A stretch of DNA of 64,000 nucleotides from the NCBI GenBank assembly GCA_963822295.1, contig CAWGHD010000002.1, forward strand, positions 992,001 to 1,056,000. Reading direction: 5' to 3'. Under the pieces are notes generated by a model, which saw only the letters and a program-made list of their open reading frames with translations, did not search any database and had not been told where the DNA came from. Positions 1 through 9,763 of this stretch are shown here, piece by piece. The DNA is from VRUE01 sp963822295 (GTDB taxonomy: Bacteria > Actinomycetota > Thermoleophilia > Solirubrobacterales > 70-9). Each line of letters starts with the position of its first letter. Within the stretch, counting starts at the first letter, position 1. Position numbers and translations under genes: made by a program.

Positions 1-1852
1 CCGAGTCGTGGCCGGCGGCATGGACGATGCTCGGCGCGTCCGGCGCCAGGGTCTGGACGATCACCTCGCCGCCGGCCGGCCCGCGCCCCGACCGCCCGGC
101 GAGCTGGGCGACCATCGCGAAGGTGCGCTCGGCCGCCCGGAAGTCGGGGAAGCGCAGGGTCGCGTCGGCATCGAGGATCGCGCTCAGCGTCACCTCGGGG
201 AAGTCGTGCCCCTTGGCAACCATCTGCGTGCCCACCAGGACGCCGCTCTCCGCCTCGCCGAAGCGGGCGAGGATGCCGGCGTGGGCGCCCTTGCCCGAGG
301 CCGTGTCGGAGTCGAGGCGAAAGACCGGCATCGGCGCGAGGCGCTCGGCGAGCAGCGCCTCGATCTGCTCCGTCCCGGCTCCGGCCCGCGAGAGGGTGGT
401 CGAGCCGCAGTCGCCGCAGACCCGGGGCAGCGGCTCTGAGTGGGCGCAGTGGTGGCAGACCAGGCGGCCGCTGTGGCGGTGGACGATCGCCGAGACGTCG
501 CAGTTCGGGCAGTCCCAGTGGCGGCCGCAGGAGCGGCAGGTGAGCCAGGGAGCGAAGCCGCGGCGGTTGATCATCACGATCGCCTTTGCCCCGCGGCGGC
601 GGACCTCGCCCAGGGCCTCGAGCGTGGCCGGGTGCAGGGGGCCGCCGCGCGGGTCGCTCGAGCGCATGTCGACGACCCGGACCGGCGGCATCCGCCGGCC
701 GTCGACGCGGCGCGGCAGCTCGACCCGGGGCAGCTCCAGCCAGGTCTCGGGCCGCGGCGTCGCCGTCCCGGCGACCAGCACGGCGCCGCCCTCGCGCGCC
801 CGGCGCCGGGCGACGGCGCGGGCGTCGTAGCAGGGGTCCCCCTCCTGCTTGTAGGAGGGGTCGTGCTCCTCGTCGATGACGAGCAGGCCGAGGTCGGCGA
901 CCGGCGCGAAGACCGCCGAGCGGGGGCCGACGCAGACGCGGGCCTCGCCGCTGCGCAGGCGCCGCCACTCGTCGTAGCGCTCGCCGTCGGAGAGCGCCGA
1001 GTGGAGGACCGCGACCCGGTCGCCGAGCCGGGCCCGGAAGCGGGCGACCGCCTGCGGGGCGAGCCCGATCTCCGGGACCAGGACGATCGCCCCCTTGCCG
1101 CGGGCCAGCGCCGCCTCGACCGCCGCAAGGTAGACCTCGGTCTTGCCGGAGCCGGTGACTCCGTGAAGGAGAAGCTCGCGGCGCGCCCCGGCGACGCCGT
1201 CGATCGCGGCGATCACCTCCTCGGCCGCGCTCTCCTGCTCGGGCAGCAGCTCGGGCCGGCCGCCCTCGGCGCCGACCGTGGGATGGCTCGGGACGCGGCG
1301 CAGGCGCGAGCTGCGGGTCGCGACCAGGCCGCGCTCGCCGAGGCGGCGCAGGACCTGGCTGCCCGCCCCGACCGCGGCGGCCAGCTCGGCGGAGGACATC
1401 TCACCCGCGCGCAGCGCCTCCAGCGCGGCGCGCTGCCGGATCCCCAGCCGCTCGCCGCCGCTCAGCGCCGCCTCCCCGGCGGCGGTGATCTCGGCCCTGG
1501 TCTCGACCCGCGAGCGGATCCGCTCCCCTCCCGCCCCGGTGCCGGGCGGAAGCACGAGCTCGAGGCCGCGCGAGGGGGTCGAGCAGTACTCGCGGGCGAT
1601 CCAGAGGCCGAGCCGCACGAGCTCCGGCGGGGCGCCCGCCTCGAGCGCCTCGATCGGCTCGGCGAGGCGATCCGGGGGCAGCTCGGAGCTCTCGGCGCGC
1701 TCGACGACGACGCCCAGGATCCGCCGCCGTCCGAACGGGATCCGGACCACCGCGCCGACCTCGATGTCCTCCATCTCCGCCGGCAGCCGGTAGTCGAACG
1801 GGCCCCGCAGCGCGCGGGCGGTCGTCAGCGGCTCGACCTTGGCTATCGACAC
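1..1852 (-). CDS. priA: Primosomal protein N' (PriA helicase), C-terminus beyond the left edge
   Basis: PriA restarts stalled or collapsed replication forks by loading the replisome at branched DNA. The frame is open from a GTG start at 1852 to the left edge, about 617 codons, so roughly the last 100 residues are missing. Visible marks are a Walker A motif VTGSGKTEVY near 1131-1160, a Walker B motif VIDEEHD near 865-885, and paired cysteines (CRHWDCPNC) near 490-520 belonging to the zinc-binding insert. The start is fixed by the conserved N-terminal beta strands beginning VSIAKVEPL. The gene lies on the metK strand, separated from it by two plus-strand genes. The actinobacterial habit of degrading the helicase motifs is not seen here, since the Walker A lysine is intact. 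Confidence 0.93.
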   Translation of the reverse strand, partial: MSIAKVEPLTTARALRGPFDYRLPAEMEDIEVGAVVRIPFGRRRILGVVVERAESSELPPDRLAEPIEALEAGAPPELVRLGLWIAREYCSTPSRGLELVLPPGTGAGGERIRSRVETRAEITAAGEAALSGGERLGIRQRAALEALRAGEMSSAELAAAVGAGSQVLRRLGERGLVATRSSRLRRVPSHPTVGAEGGRPELLPEQESAAEEVIAAIDGVAGARRELLLHGVTGSGKTEVYLAAVEAALARGKGAIVLVPEIGLAPQAVARFRARLGDRVAVLHSALSDGERYDEWRRLRSGEARVCVGPRSAVFAPVADLGLLVIDEEHDPSYKQEGDPCYDARAVARRRAREGGAVLVAGTATPRPETWLELPRVELPRRVDGRRMPPVRVVDMRSSDPRGGPLHPATLEALGEVRRRGAKAIVMINRRGFAPWLTCRSCGRHWDCPNCDVSAIVHRHSGRLVCHHCAHSEPLPRVCGDCGSTTLSRAGAGTEQIEALLAERLAPMPVFRLDSDTASGKGAHAGILARFGEAESGVLVGTQMVAKGHDFPEVTLSAILDADATLRFPDFRAAERTFAMVAQLAGRSGRGPAGGEVIVQTLAPDAPSIVHAAGHDS

Positions 1853-1899
1853 CGGCTCACGGTATGGAGGATGGCGGACGCCGATGTATGCTGCCGCCG

Positions 1900-2424
1900 A
1901 TGACGAGCCTCAACCTCAGCCCCGGGGAGCATGTGATCTTCGAGGGGCACCCCTCCTGGCGGGCGATCCTCGGCTTCTACCTCAAAGGGATCGCGATCGC
2001 GGCCGTCGTCGGGGTCATCGCCAGGCTGCTCGACGTCAGCAGCGCGACGGTCTTCCTGATCGTCCTCGTGATCGTCGGCCTGACGGTCCTGATCGGGTTC
2101 GTCAAACGGGTCGCGACGACGTACACGATCACCAACCGCCGCCTCAACATCAAGCGCGGGATCATCTCCCGGGAGATCCAGGAGACCCGGCTCGAGCGGG
2201 TCCAGAACGTCAACTACAGGCAGTCGGTCTACCAGCGGGTCATGCAGATCGGCGACGTCGACTTCGACACCGCCGCGACCGACGACTACAACTTCGTCTT
2301 CGCCGGGGTCGCCGACCCGGGCGACGTCGTCCACAGCGTCGACCAGGCGACCGGCGCCACGGCCGCCGGCGAGCAAGGCCTCGGGCAGGCCCAACCGCCC
2401 ACCTCCCCCGCGCCGCCGGCCTAG
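1900..2424 (+). CDS. PH domain-containing membrane protein (bPH2/DUF304 family)
   Basis: The protein has 174 residues. A short N-terminus (MTSLNLSPGEHVIFEGHPSW) is followed by two hydrophobic helices at about residues 20-75 and then the bacterial PH core, TITNRRLNIKRGII...LERVQNVNY. This is the usual layout of small YdbS/YdbT-like membrane proteins. Their biochemical role is not established; envelope scaffolding or lipid contact is suggested. An upstream ATG at 1864 exists, but the ATG at 1900 begins the conserved 'SLxPGExV' segment. The gene is followed three bases later by the enoyl-reductase-like gene, so the two are probably co-transcribed. It is divergent from priA, with a gap of about 47 bases. 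Confidence 0.8.
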   Translation: MTSLNLSPGEHVIFEGHPSWRAILGFYLKGIAIAAVVGVIARLLDVSSATVFLIVLVIVGLTVLIGFVKRVATTYTITNRRLNIKRGIISREIQETRLERVQNVNYRQSVYQRVMQIGDVDFDTAATDDYNFVFAGVADPGDVVHSVDQATGATAAGEQGLGQAQPPTSPAPPA

Positions 2425-2427
2425 CCG

Positions 2428-3696
2428 ATGGCCAGGGACCTCTCGGTCATCGTCTTCGGGGCGACCGGCATCACCGGGCGCGGCGTCGCCGCCTACCTGC
2501 AGAAGCGGGCCGAGACCAACGGCTTCAGGTGGGCCGCGGCCGGTCGCGACCCCGACAAGGTGGAGCGCGTGCTCGCCGAGCTCGGCGTCAGCGCCCCGGA
2601 GACGATCAGGGCGGACGTCGAGGACCAGGCCTCCCTGCACGAGATGGCGTCGCGGACGAAGGTCGTGCTCGACCTGGTCGGCCCCTACACGCTGCACGGC
2701 GAGCCGGTGATCGAGGCCTGCATCGCGGCCGGCGCCCACTACATGGACCTCAGCGGCGAGATCCCCTTCGTGCGCAAGATGATCGACGCCGCCGACGGGC
2801 GGGCCAAGGAGGCGGGCGTGAAGATCGTCAACATCGCCGGCTTCGAGGCGCTCCCCGCCGACCTCTCGGTCGCCCTCGCCGCCGCGACCGCCCGCGAGCG
2901 CTGGAGCGAGGAGCTGGCCGCGGCCGACCTCGACGCCGAGCTGCCGACCCCGGGGGGGCGGATGGTCAAGCTCTCGGAGGTGATCTCCGGCGGCACTCTC
3001 CAGAGCCTCGCCGAGGCCGTCGGCGACGAGGACGCGGCGCTCTCCGCCGACTCCGCCGCGCTGGTCACCGACCCCCAGCTCGCCGAGCGGGTGCGCAAGA
3101 TCAGCCCGATCACGCTCGCCCCGCGGCTCGGCTCGCAGGGCGAGGTGATCGGCCCGATGGGGCCCTCGCCCTTCATCAACCCGGCCGTCATCCAGCGCAC
3201 GGCGGCGCTGGCGGCTGAGGAGGAAGGGCGCGAGTTCAACCCCTTCCGGTACCGGGAGGGCATCGCCATGGGCGGCCGCGGCGCGACCCTGCCGCTGCGC
3301 CTCGCCGCGGCGGGGGCGATGAGCGGCACGCAGTCGGCGGTCCGGGCGATCACCAAGGCCAGCCCCTCGATCCGCAGCCATGCCTCCGACTTCCTCCGCA
3401 AGCGCCTTCCCGGGTCCGGCTTCGGGCCGCAGGGCGAGGCGATGGAGGAGTGGACCTGGCACATGGCGACCAACGCGCGGACCGTCGGCGGCCACCACGT
3501 GCGGATCGACCTCGACGCCGACGGGCACCCCGGCTACCTGGCGACCTCGAGGATGCTCGGCGAGGCGGGACTGCTGCTCTCCGAGGACGGCGCGACGCCC
3601 GATCGCAGCGGCTTCCTCACCCCCGCGGCGGCGCTGGGCACCGACCAGGTCGACCGCTTCCGCCACGCCGGAATGCGGTTCCAGGTCTCCTCCTAG
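2428..3696 (+). CDS. Saccharopine dehydrogenase-like / trans-acting enoyl reductase family protein
   Basis: The protein has 422 residues and an N-terminal Rossmann fold beginning VIVFGATGITGRGVA, a nucleotide-binding GxTGxxG pattern. It continues as the saccharopine-dehydrogenase-like family: LDLVGPYTLHGEPVIEAC, then HYMDLSGEIPFVRKM. Mycobacterial relatives act as trans-acting enoyl reductases that work with polyketide synthases on phthiocerol and phenolphthiocerol lipids; others are uncharacterised oxidoreductases. No polyketide synthase is in view, so the substrate here is unknown and a membrane-lipid reductase is only a guess. It starts three bases after the PH-domain gene. It ends 12 bases before the metK stop codon, in convergent orientation. 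Confidence 0.75.
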   Translation: MARDLSVIVFGATGITGRGVAAYLQKRAETNGFRWAAAGRDPDKVERVLAELGVSAPETIRADVEDQASLHEMASRTKVVLDLVGPYTLHGEPVIEACIAAGAHYMDLSGEIPFVRKMIDAADGRAKEAGVKIVNIAGFEALPADLSVALAAATARERWSEELAAADLDAELPTPGGRMVKLSEVISGGTLQSLAEAVGDEDAALSADSAALVTDPQLAERVRKISPITLAPRLGSQGEVIGPMGPSPFINPAVIQRTAALAAEEEGREFNPFRYREGIAMGGRGATLPLRLAAAGAMSGTQSAVRAITKASPSIRSHASDFLRKRLPGSGFGPQGEAMEEWTWHMATNARTVGGHHVRIDLDADGHPGYLATSRMLGEAGLLLSEDGATPDRSGFLTPAAALGTDQVDRFRHAGMRFQVSS

Positions 3697-3708
3697 CGAG
3701 CGAGCGGG

Positions 3709-4953
<1,245 letters not shown>

Positions 4954-4981
4954 GGCCGGGAAGCCTAGTAGATGGACGGGT

Positions 4982-6295
4982 TCAACCCCGGCGGCCGGAG
5001 TGCGGGACGAAATCGATGATCAGAGGCACGCCCTCGAGCCCGTACTGCTCGCGCATCCGGTTCTCGAGGTGGTAGGCCCAGTCGCGGACGATCAGCTTGC
5101 GGTCGTTGACCTGGATCGCGAAGCGCGGCGGGCTCTCGCCGATCTGGGCCGAGTAGTAGAGGCGCAGCCGGCGCCCGCGGCGCGAGGGCGGCGGCGTCTT
5201 CGCCACCACCGAGGAGACGAAGCGGTTCAGCTCCGGGGTCGGGATCCGCTCGGCCGCCTTGTCGGCGAGCGACAACGCCTTCGGCAGCAGGTTGGGGACG
5301 TTGCGCCCGCGCAGCGCCGAGGCGGTGACGACGGTCGGGCGCAGGCGCAGCTTCTGCGCGACCCGGGCGCGCGCGTCGTCGATGTCGGTGTGGGTGACGT
5401 CCCACTTGTTGAGCGCCATCAGCGTCGCGCAGCCCGCCCGCATCGCCATCTCCGCCACCCGCAGGTCCTCGGCGGTGATCCCGTCGCCGGCGTCGCAGAC
5501 GACGAGGGCGACGTCGGCTCGCTCGACAGCCCGTTCGGAGCGCAGCTGGGCGTAGTAGTCGACGCTGTCGGCGACCTTGGACCGCCGCCTCAAACCCGCG
5601 GTGTCGACGAGGATGACGGGGCGCCCGTCGATCTCGAGCTCGGTGTCGATCGCGTCGCGAGTCGTCCCCGCCCGCTCGGAGACGATCACCCGGTCGGAGC
5701 CGAGGAAGGCGTTGACCATCGAGGACTTGCCGGCGTTGGGGCGGCCGATCACGGCGACCCGGGTCGGCTCCTCGCCGCCCGCGTCGGGCTCGCGGTCGCC
5801 GAGCAGCTCGACGACGCGGTCGAGCAGGTCGCCGCTGCCGAGCCCGTGGCTGGCCGAGACCGCAAGCGGATCCCCCAGGCCGAGCCTGTGGAGCTCGGCG
5901 GTCAGGTGCTCGTCCTCGGGGCGGTCGACTTTGTTCGCGGCGACCACCACGGGCGCGTCGGAGCCGCGCAGCGTCGCCGCCAGCTCGGCGTCGCCGGCGC
6001 GGACGCCGGCGCGGGCGTCGACGACGAGCATCACGACGTCGGCCTCCGCCATCCCCATGCGCGCCTGGCGCTGGATGTCCTGGGCCATCTCGTCCTCGTC
6101 GGCGAGGTCGATGCCGCCGGTGTCGAGCAGCTCGAAGGCGATCCCGTTCCACTCGCAGCGGACCCGCTTGCGGTCCCTGGTCACGCCGGGCTGGGCGTGG
6201 GTGACGGTCTCGCGCCCGCCGGCGAGCCGGTTGACGAGGGTGCTCTTGCCGACGTTCGGGAAGCCGACGACGGCGACCGTCGGGAGCCGGCTCAC
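4982..6295 (-). CDS. der: Ribosome biogenesis GTPase Der (EngA)
   Basis: Der is an essential GTPase that helps mature the 50S ribosomal subunit. It has 437 residues with two tandem G domains: G1 GFPNVGKSTLVNRLAGG near residue 10 with NKVD near 120, and G1 GRPNAGKSSMVNAFLGS near residue 185 with NKWD near 300. A C-terminal KH-like domain contains SAQIGESPPRFAIQVN and ends near HSGRRG. The start overlaps the cmk stop by four bases (ATGA), which implies translational coupling. The cmk-der pairing is conserved across actinobacteria and Firmicutes. Confidence 0.97.
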   Translation of the reverse strand: MSRLPTVAVVGFPNVGKSTLVNRLAGGRETVTHAQPGVTRDRKRVRCEWNGIAFELLDTGGIDLADEDEMAQDIQRQARMGMAEADVVMLVVDARAGVRAGDAELAATLRGSDAPVVVAANKVDRPEDEHLTAELHRLGLGDPLAVSASHGLGSGDLLDRVVELLGDREPDAGGEEPTRVAVIGRPNAGKSSMVNAFLGSDRVIVSERAGTTRDAIDTELEIDGRPVILVDTAGLRRRSKVADSVDYYAQLRSERAVERADVALVVCDAGDGITAEDLRVAEMAMRAGCATLMALNKWDVTHTDIDDARARVAQKLRLRPTVVTASALRGRNVPNLLPKALSLADKAAERIPTPELNRFVSSVVAKTPPPSRRGRRLRLYYSAQIGESPPRFAIQVNDRKLIVRDWAYHLENRMREQYGLEGVPLIIDFVPHSGRRG

Positions 6296-6930
6296 GCCAG
6301 GCCCCGCTCGCGGGCGAGGGCGACCACGCGGCCGACCACCTCGTCCTGGGAGAAGCCGGTGGTGTCGATCTCGACCGCGTCCTCGGCGGCGCGCAGGGCG
6401 CTGTGCTCGCGGTTCTCATCGCGTTGGTCGCGGCGGCGCTGGGCGGCCAGGACCGCCGCGGGGTCCTCCCCGGTCTGGGCGGCGCGACGGCGCGCCCGCT
6501 CCTCCTCGGAGGCGGTGAGGAAGACCTTCAGCGGCGAGTCGGGGCTGACCACGGTGCCGATGTCGCGCCCCTCGGCGACGTAGCGCCCGGCGGCGATCAT
6601 CCGGCGCTGGCCGGCGACCAACGCCTCGCGCACTCCCGGATGGACCGAGACCCGCGAGGAGGCCTCGGTCACCGCCGGCTCGCGGATCGCCTCGCCGACG
6701 TCGCGGCCGTCGAGCTCGACCCGGCCGTCGTCGAGCGCGATCCGCAGGTTCGCGGCGAGCGCCTCCATCTCCACGGCGTCGTCGAGGTCGGCGCCGCTCT
6801 CGATCCCCGCCAGCGCCACGCAGCGGTACATCGCGCCGGAGTCGAGGTAGGTGAAGCCGAGCGCGGCGGCGACGCCGCGGGCGACGGAGGACTTGCCGGC
6901 CCCGGCGGGGCCGTCGATCGCGATCACCAT
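6292..6930 (-). CDS. cmk: Cytidylate kinase
   Basis: The enzyme phosphorylates CMP and dCMP with ATP. It has 212 residues. The P-loop AIDGPAGAGKSSVARGVA is at residues 4-21, followed by the conserved LDSGAMYRCVAL that contacts CMP. Further on are RDIGTVVSPDSPLKVFLTAS and the lid arginines EERARRRAAQ. It is followed by der with a four-base overlap. Upstream, a crotonase gene ends 10 bases away, so cmk is probably in the long aromatic operon. The aroA-cmk order is known from many bacteria, but here two unrelated genes separate the pair. Confidence 0.96.
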   Translation of the reverse strand: MVIAIDGPAGAGKSSVARGVAAALGFTYLDSGAMYRCVALAGIESGADLDDAVEMEALAANLRIALDDGRVELDGRDVGEAIREPAVTEASSRVSVHPGVREALVAGQRRMIAAGRYVAEGRDIGTVVSPDSPLKVFLTASEEERARRRAAQTGEDPAAVLAAQRRRDQRDENREHSALRAAEDAVEIDTTGFSQDEVVGRVVALARERGLA

Positions 6931-6940
6931 GGCCGTGAGC

Positions 6941-7750
6941 CTAGTTACGCTGGAGATCGGGGTGGTCGCGCTCGTTGAAGCGGCGCAGGCCCTCGAGGAT
7001 CTCGGGCTCGCCCAGCAGCCGGTTGAAGCATTCCGCCTCGATCCGCAGGCCCTCGTCCAGGGGCCGCCCCCAGCCGCGCTCGGCGGCCTCGAGGTCGGTG
7101 CGGATAGCCGGCTGGGGCAGCGCCGCGATCGCCTCGGCCAGCTCCAGCGCCCGCTCGAGGCAGGTCCCGCTCGGCACGACCTCGTTGACGAGGCCGATCT
7201 CCAGGGCCTCGGCGGAGTCGATCACCCGGCCGGTGACGATCAGCTCCATCGCCCGCCGCCAGCCGACGATCCGCGGCAGGCGCTGGGTGCCGCCGTCGGC
7301 GAGGCCGATGTTCCAGCGCCGGCAGGTGACGCCGAAGCTCGCGTGCTCGTCGGCGACCGCCATGTGGCACCAGCAGGCCCACTCGAGCCCGCCGGCGTAG
7401 GCGACGCCGTTGACGGCGGCGATCGTCGGCTTGTGGACGTCGGTCCAGCGCGAGGGCCCGAGGATCCCGTCGGCCTCGCCGCGGTTGTGCGCCTCGATCT
7501 CCTCGAGGCTGGTCGGCCCGACCGGCTCGCCGTCCTCCAGGCACTTGAGGTCGCCGCCGGCGCAGAAGGCGCGATCGCCGGACCCGGTCAGGATCCCGAC
7601 CAGGGCGGTGTCGTCGTCGCGGAAGCGACCCCAGGCGTCGACCAGCTCGCGGTGGGTGCGGGCGCCGATCGCGTTCATCCGCTCCGGGCGCTCGATCGTG
7701 ATCACCGCGACCGGGCCGCGGCGCTCGTAGCTGATCTGCTCAAACTCCAT
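6941..7750 (-). CDS. Enoyl-CoA hydratase/isomerase (crotonase) family protein
   Basis: The protein has 269 residues of crotonase fold. The first oxyanion-hole strand is FCAGGDLKCLED near residue 65. The second is AAVNGVAYAGGLEWACWCHM near residue 112, and a GLADGGTQRLPRIVG segment near residue 155 carries the region of the second catalytic glutamate. A conserved C-terminal helix follows. Family members hydrate, isomerise or cleave acyl-CoA thioesters; the exact substrate cannot be read from sequence. Its start overlaps the 3' end of the alpha/beta hydrolase by 11 bases, so the two are translated together. Both sit oddly between aroA and cmk. Confidence 0.83.
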   Translation of the reverse strand: MEFEQISYERRGPVAVITIERPERMNAIGARTHRELVDAWGRFRDDDTALVGILTGSGDRAFCAGGDLKCLEDGEPVGPTSLEEIEAHNRGEADGILGPSRWTDVHKPTIAAVNGVAYAGGLEWACWCHMAVADEHASFGVTCRRWNIGLADGGTQRLPRIVGWRRAMELIVTGRVIDSAEALEIGLVNEVVPSGTCLERALELAEAIAALPQPAIRTDLEAAERGWGRPLDEGLRIEAECFNRLLGEPEILEGLRRFNERDHPDLQRN

Positions 7751-8474
7751 CGAGGAATCGCTCCAATCGGTCGTTGTAGGGGGCGCCGGTCTCGGTGACG
7801 TTGTGCCTTCTGCCCGCGATGACCTCCCGCTCGCCGCCGAGCCGCTCGGCGACGGTGTCGCAGACCGCCTCGAAGACCGGGGAGTGGCCGCCGGAGATCA
7901 CGAGGGCGGGGATGCCCGCCGCGGCGATCGTGTCGAGCGGGACGTCGGCCTCCCAGGGTGGCCGCTCCGCCATCGCCAGCTCGGCGCCGCGCAGCAGCTC
8001 CCCGGGCAGCTCGCCGGGGGTAGAACGACTGGACCCGGTCCCACTGCGGAAGTAACGGAGGAAGTCGGCCGGGGCGATCCTGTCCCCCGCGCCGTAGAGG
8101 AGGTTGCCGTTGGCGATCATCTCCTCTCCCTCCGGAGTGCCGGCGAGTTGCAGAGAGCCCGGCTCGGAGACCGTCAGCGAGAGCACCGCCTCGGGACGGC
8201 AGGCGGCGGCGAAGAGCGCGATCACGGCCCCGTAGGAGTGCCCCACGAGGTGGGCGCCGTCGCCGAGCAGCTCGGCGAAGAGCGGCGCCTCGAGCTCGAA
8301 GTCGCCCCGCTCCAGCGGCGGGCTGGCGCCGAATCCGGGCCGGCTCGGGATCACCAGGCTCCAGCGCTCCGCCAGCGGCCGCTGGTGTCGCCAGGTCAGC
8401 TCCGGCCCCGCAATGCTTCCGTGCACCAGGACGATCGGCGGCCCGTCGCCGATCGTCTCGACATCGAGGGTCAT
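7740..8474 (-). CDS. Alpha/beta hydrolase
   Basis: The protein has 244 residues and begins MTLDVETIGDGPPIVLVHGS, the usual first strands and HG oxyanion motif of alpha/beta hydrolases. The nucleophile elbow GHSYGAV lies near residue 75, with Ser as nucleophile. The late acid is probably in the VISGGHSPVFEAV region near residue 195, and the His is in RRHNVTETGAPY near residue 225. The substrate is unknown. The ATG overlaps the aroA stop (ATGA), and the 3' end overlaps the crotonase start, so it is embedded in the aromatic operon. It shows no signal peptide, which points to a cytosolic enzyme. Confidence 0.85.
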   Translation of the reverse strand: MTLDVETIGDGPPIVLVHGSIAGPELTWRHQRPLAERWSLVIPSRPGFGASPPLERGDFELEAPLFAELLGDGAHLVGHSYGAVIALFAAACRPEAVLSLTVSEPGSLQLAGTPEGEEMIANGNLLYGAGDRIAPADFLRYFRSGTGSSRSTPGELPGELLRGAELAMAERPPWEADVPLDTIAAAGIPALVISGGHSPVFEAVCDTVAERLGGEREVIAGRRHNVTETGAPYNDRLERFLDGV

Positions 8475-9757
8475 CGGGTGAGAGAGGCCAGGTCGGCCTC
8501 GAAGCCCGGGTAGCTGATCGCGGCCGCGGCCATCCCGTCCACCTCGACGCCCTCGCGCGAGGCGAGCCCGGCGATCGCCCCGAGCATCGCGATCCTGTGG
8601 TCGCCGTGGGACTCGATCCGCCCGCCGCGGAGGCCGCCGCCGCCCTCGATCACCAACCCGTCCTCGGTCGCCTCGACGCTGCCGCCGAGCGCCGTCAGCG
8701 CCGCGCTCACGGTTGCGATCCGGTCGGACTCCTTGCGGCGCAGCTCGGCGGCGTCGCGGATCGTCGTCGTCCCCTCGGCGAAGCAGGCGGCGAGGGCGAC
8801 CAGCGGCAGCTCGTCGATCGCCAGCGGCACTTCGGCGCCGCCGACCTCGGTGCCGCGCAGCTCCGCGCCCCGGGCCCGCAGCCTGCCGGACGGCTCGCCT
8901 CCGCGTTCGCCCTCGGGCTCGGCCTCGATGGCGGCGCCCATGCGGGCGAGGATCGAGAGCAGGCCGGTGCGCGTCGGGTTGAGGCCGACGCCGGTCAGGG
9001 AGACGTCGCTGCCGGGGACGAGCAGCGCCCCGATCAGGAAGAAGGCGGCCGAGGAGAAGTCGGCGGGGACGACGATCCGGCCCGCCTCGAGGCGGGCGGC
9101 GGCGCGGATCGCGACCGCTCCGTCCTCGCGCTTGACCTCGGCCCCGGCGGCGGCCAGCATGCGCTCGGTGTGGTCGCGGCTCGGCAGCGGCGAAACCACG
9201 CGCGTCTCGCCCTCGGCGAGCAGGCCGGCGAAGAGCAGGCACGACTTGACCTGGGCGCTGGCGATCGGCAGCTCGTACTCGATCCCGCTCAACGGGGCGC
9301 CCTCGACGCGCAGCGGCGGCAGGCGGTCCTCCCGGCAGCTCAGCGAGGCCCCCATCAGACGCAGCGGCTCGACCACCCGGTCCACCGGGCGGCGGCGGAT
9401 GGACTCGTCGCCGTCGAGCTCCCAGGTCCCGGCGAGCTGCCCGGCGAGCCAGCCGGGGAGCAGGCGCAGCAGGGTGCCCGCGTTGCCGACGTCGATCCGC
9501 GCCTCGGCGGCGCCGCGCAGGCCGACCCCGCTGACGCGGATCTGGGGCGCGACCCCGTCGGCGCCCTCGACCGTCGCCCCCAGGGCCTCGGCGGCGGCCA
9601 GCGTCGAGTGCGTGTCGGCGGCATCGAGGAAGCCCTCGATCGCGCTCTCCCCCTCCGCCATCGCGGCGATCAGCGCGGCGCGATGGGAGATCGACTTGTC
9701 GGCGGGTGGCCGCAGCGCCCCGCGCAGCGGCCCCGAGGGATCGAAGCGGGTGGCCAC
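8471..9757 (-). CDS. aroA: 3-phosphoshikimate 1-carboxyvinyltransferase (EPSP synthase)
   Basis: This is the sixth step of the shikimate pathway, joining PEP to shikimate-3-phosphate. It has 428 residues, the normal length. Substrate-binding motifs are visible: PPADKSISHRAALIAA at residues 17-32, NAGTLLRLLPGWLAGQ near residue 92 (the family NAGTxxR loop), DGDESIRRRPVDRVVEPL near 115, and RRKESDRIATVSAALTALG near 340. The gene follows tyrA by six bases and overlaps the hydrolase by four. Together with aroF, tyrA, hisC and aroH it forms a tyrosine/phenylalanine-oriented gene set. Confidence 0.96.
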   Translation of the reverse strand: MATRFDPSGPLRGALRPPADKSISHRAALIAAMAEGESAIEGFLDAADTHSTLAAAEALGATVEGADGVAPQIRVSGVGLRGAAEARIDVGNAGTLLRLLPGWLAGQLAGTWELDGDESIRRRPVDRVVEPLRLMGASLSCREDRLPPLRVEGAPLSGIEYELPIASAQVKSCLLFAGLLAEGETRVVSPLPSRDHTERMLAAAGAEVKREDGAVAIRAAARLEAGRIVVPADFSSAAFFLIGALLVPGSDVSLTGVGLNPTRTGLLSILARMGAAIEAEPEGERGGEPSGRLRARGAELRGTEVGGAEVPLAIDELPLVALAACFAEGTTTIRDAAELRRKESDRIATVSAALTALGGSVEATEDGLVIEGGGGLRGGRIESHGDHRIAMLGAIAGLASREGVEVDGMAAAAISYPGFEADLASLTR

Positions 9758-9763
9758 CGCCGC

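Noticed and set aside
440..1903. Long opposite-strand ORFs over priA and other GC-rich genes
   Set aside because: Their sequences are Arg/Ala/Gly-rich shadows without domain motifs, explained by third-position GC bias.
4954..4981. SAM riboswitch before metK
   Set aside because: The gap to der is only 28 bases, too short for any SAM aptamer.
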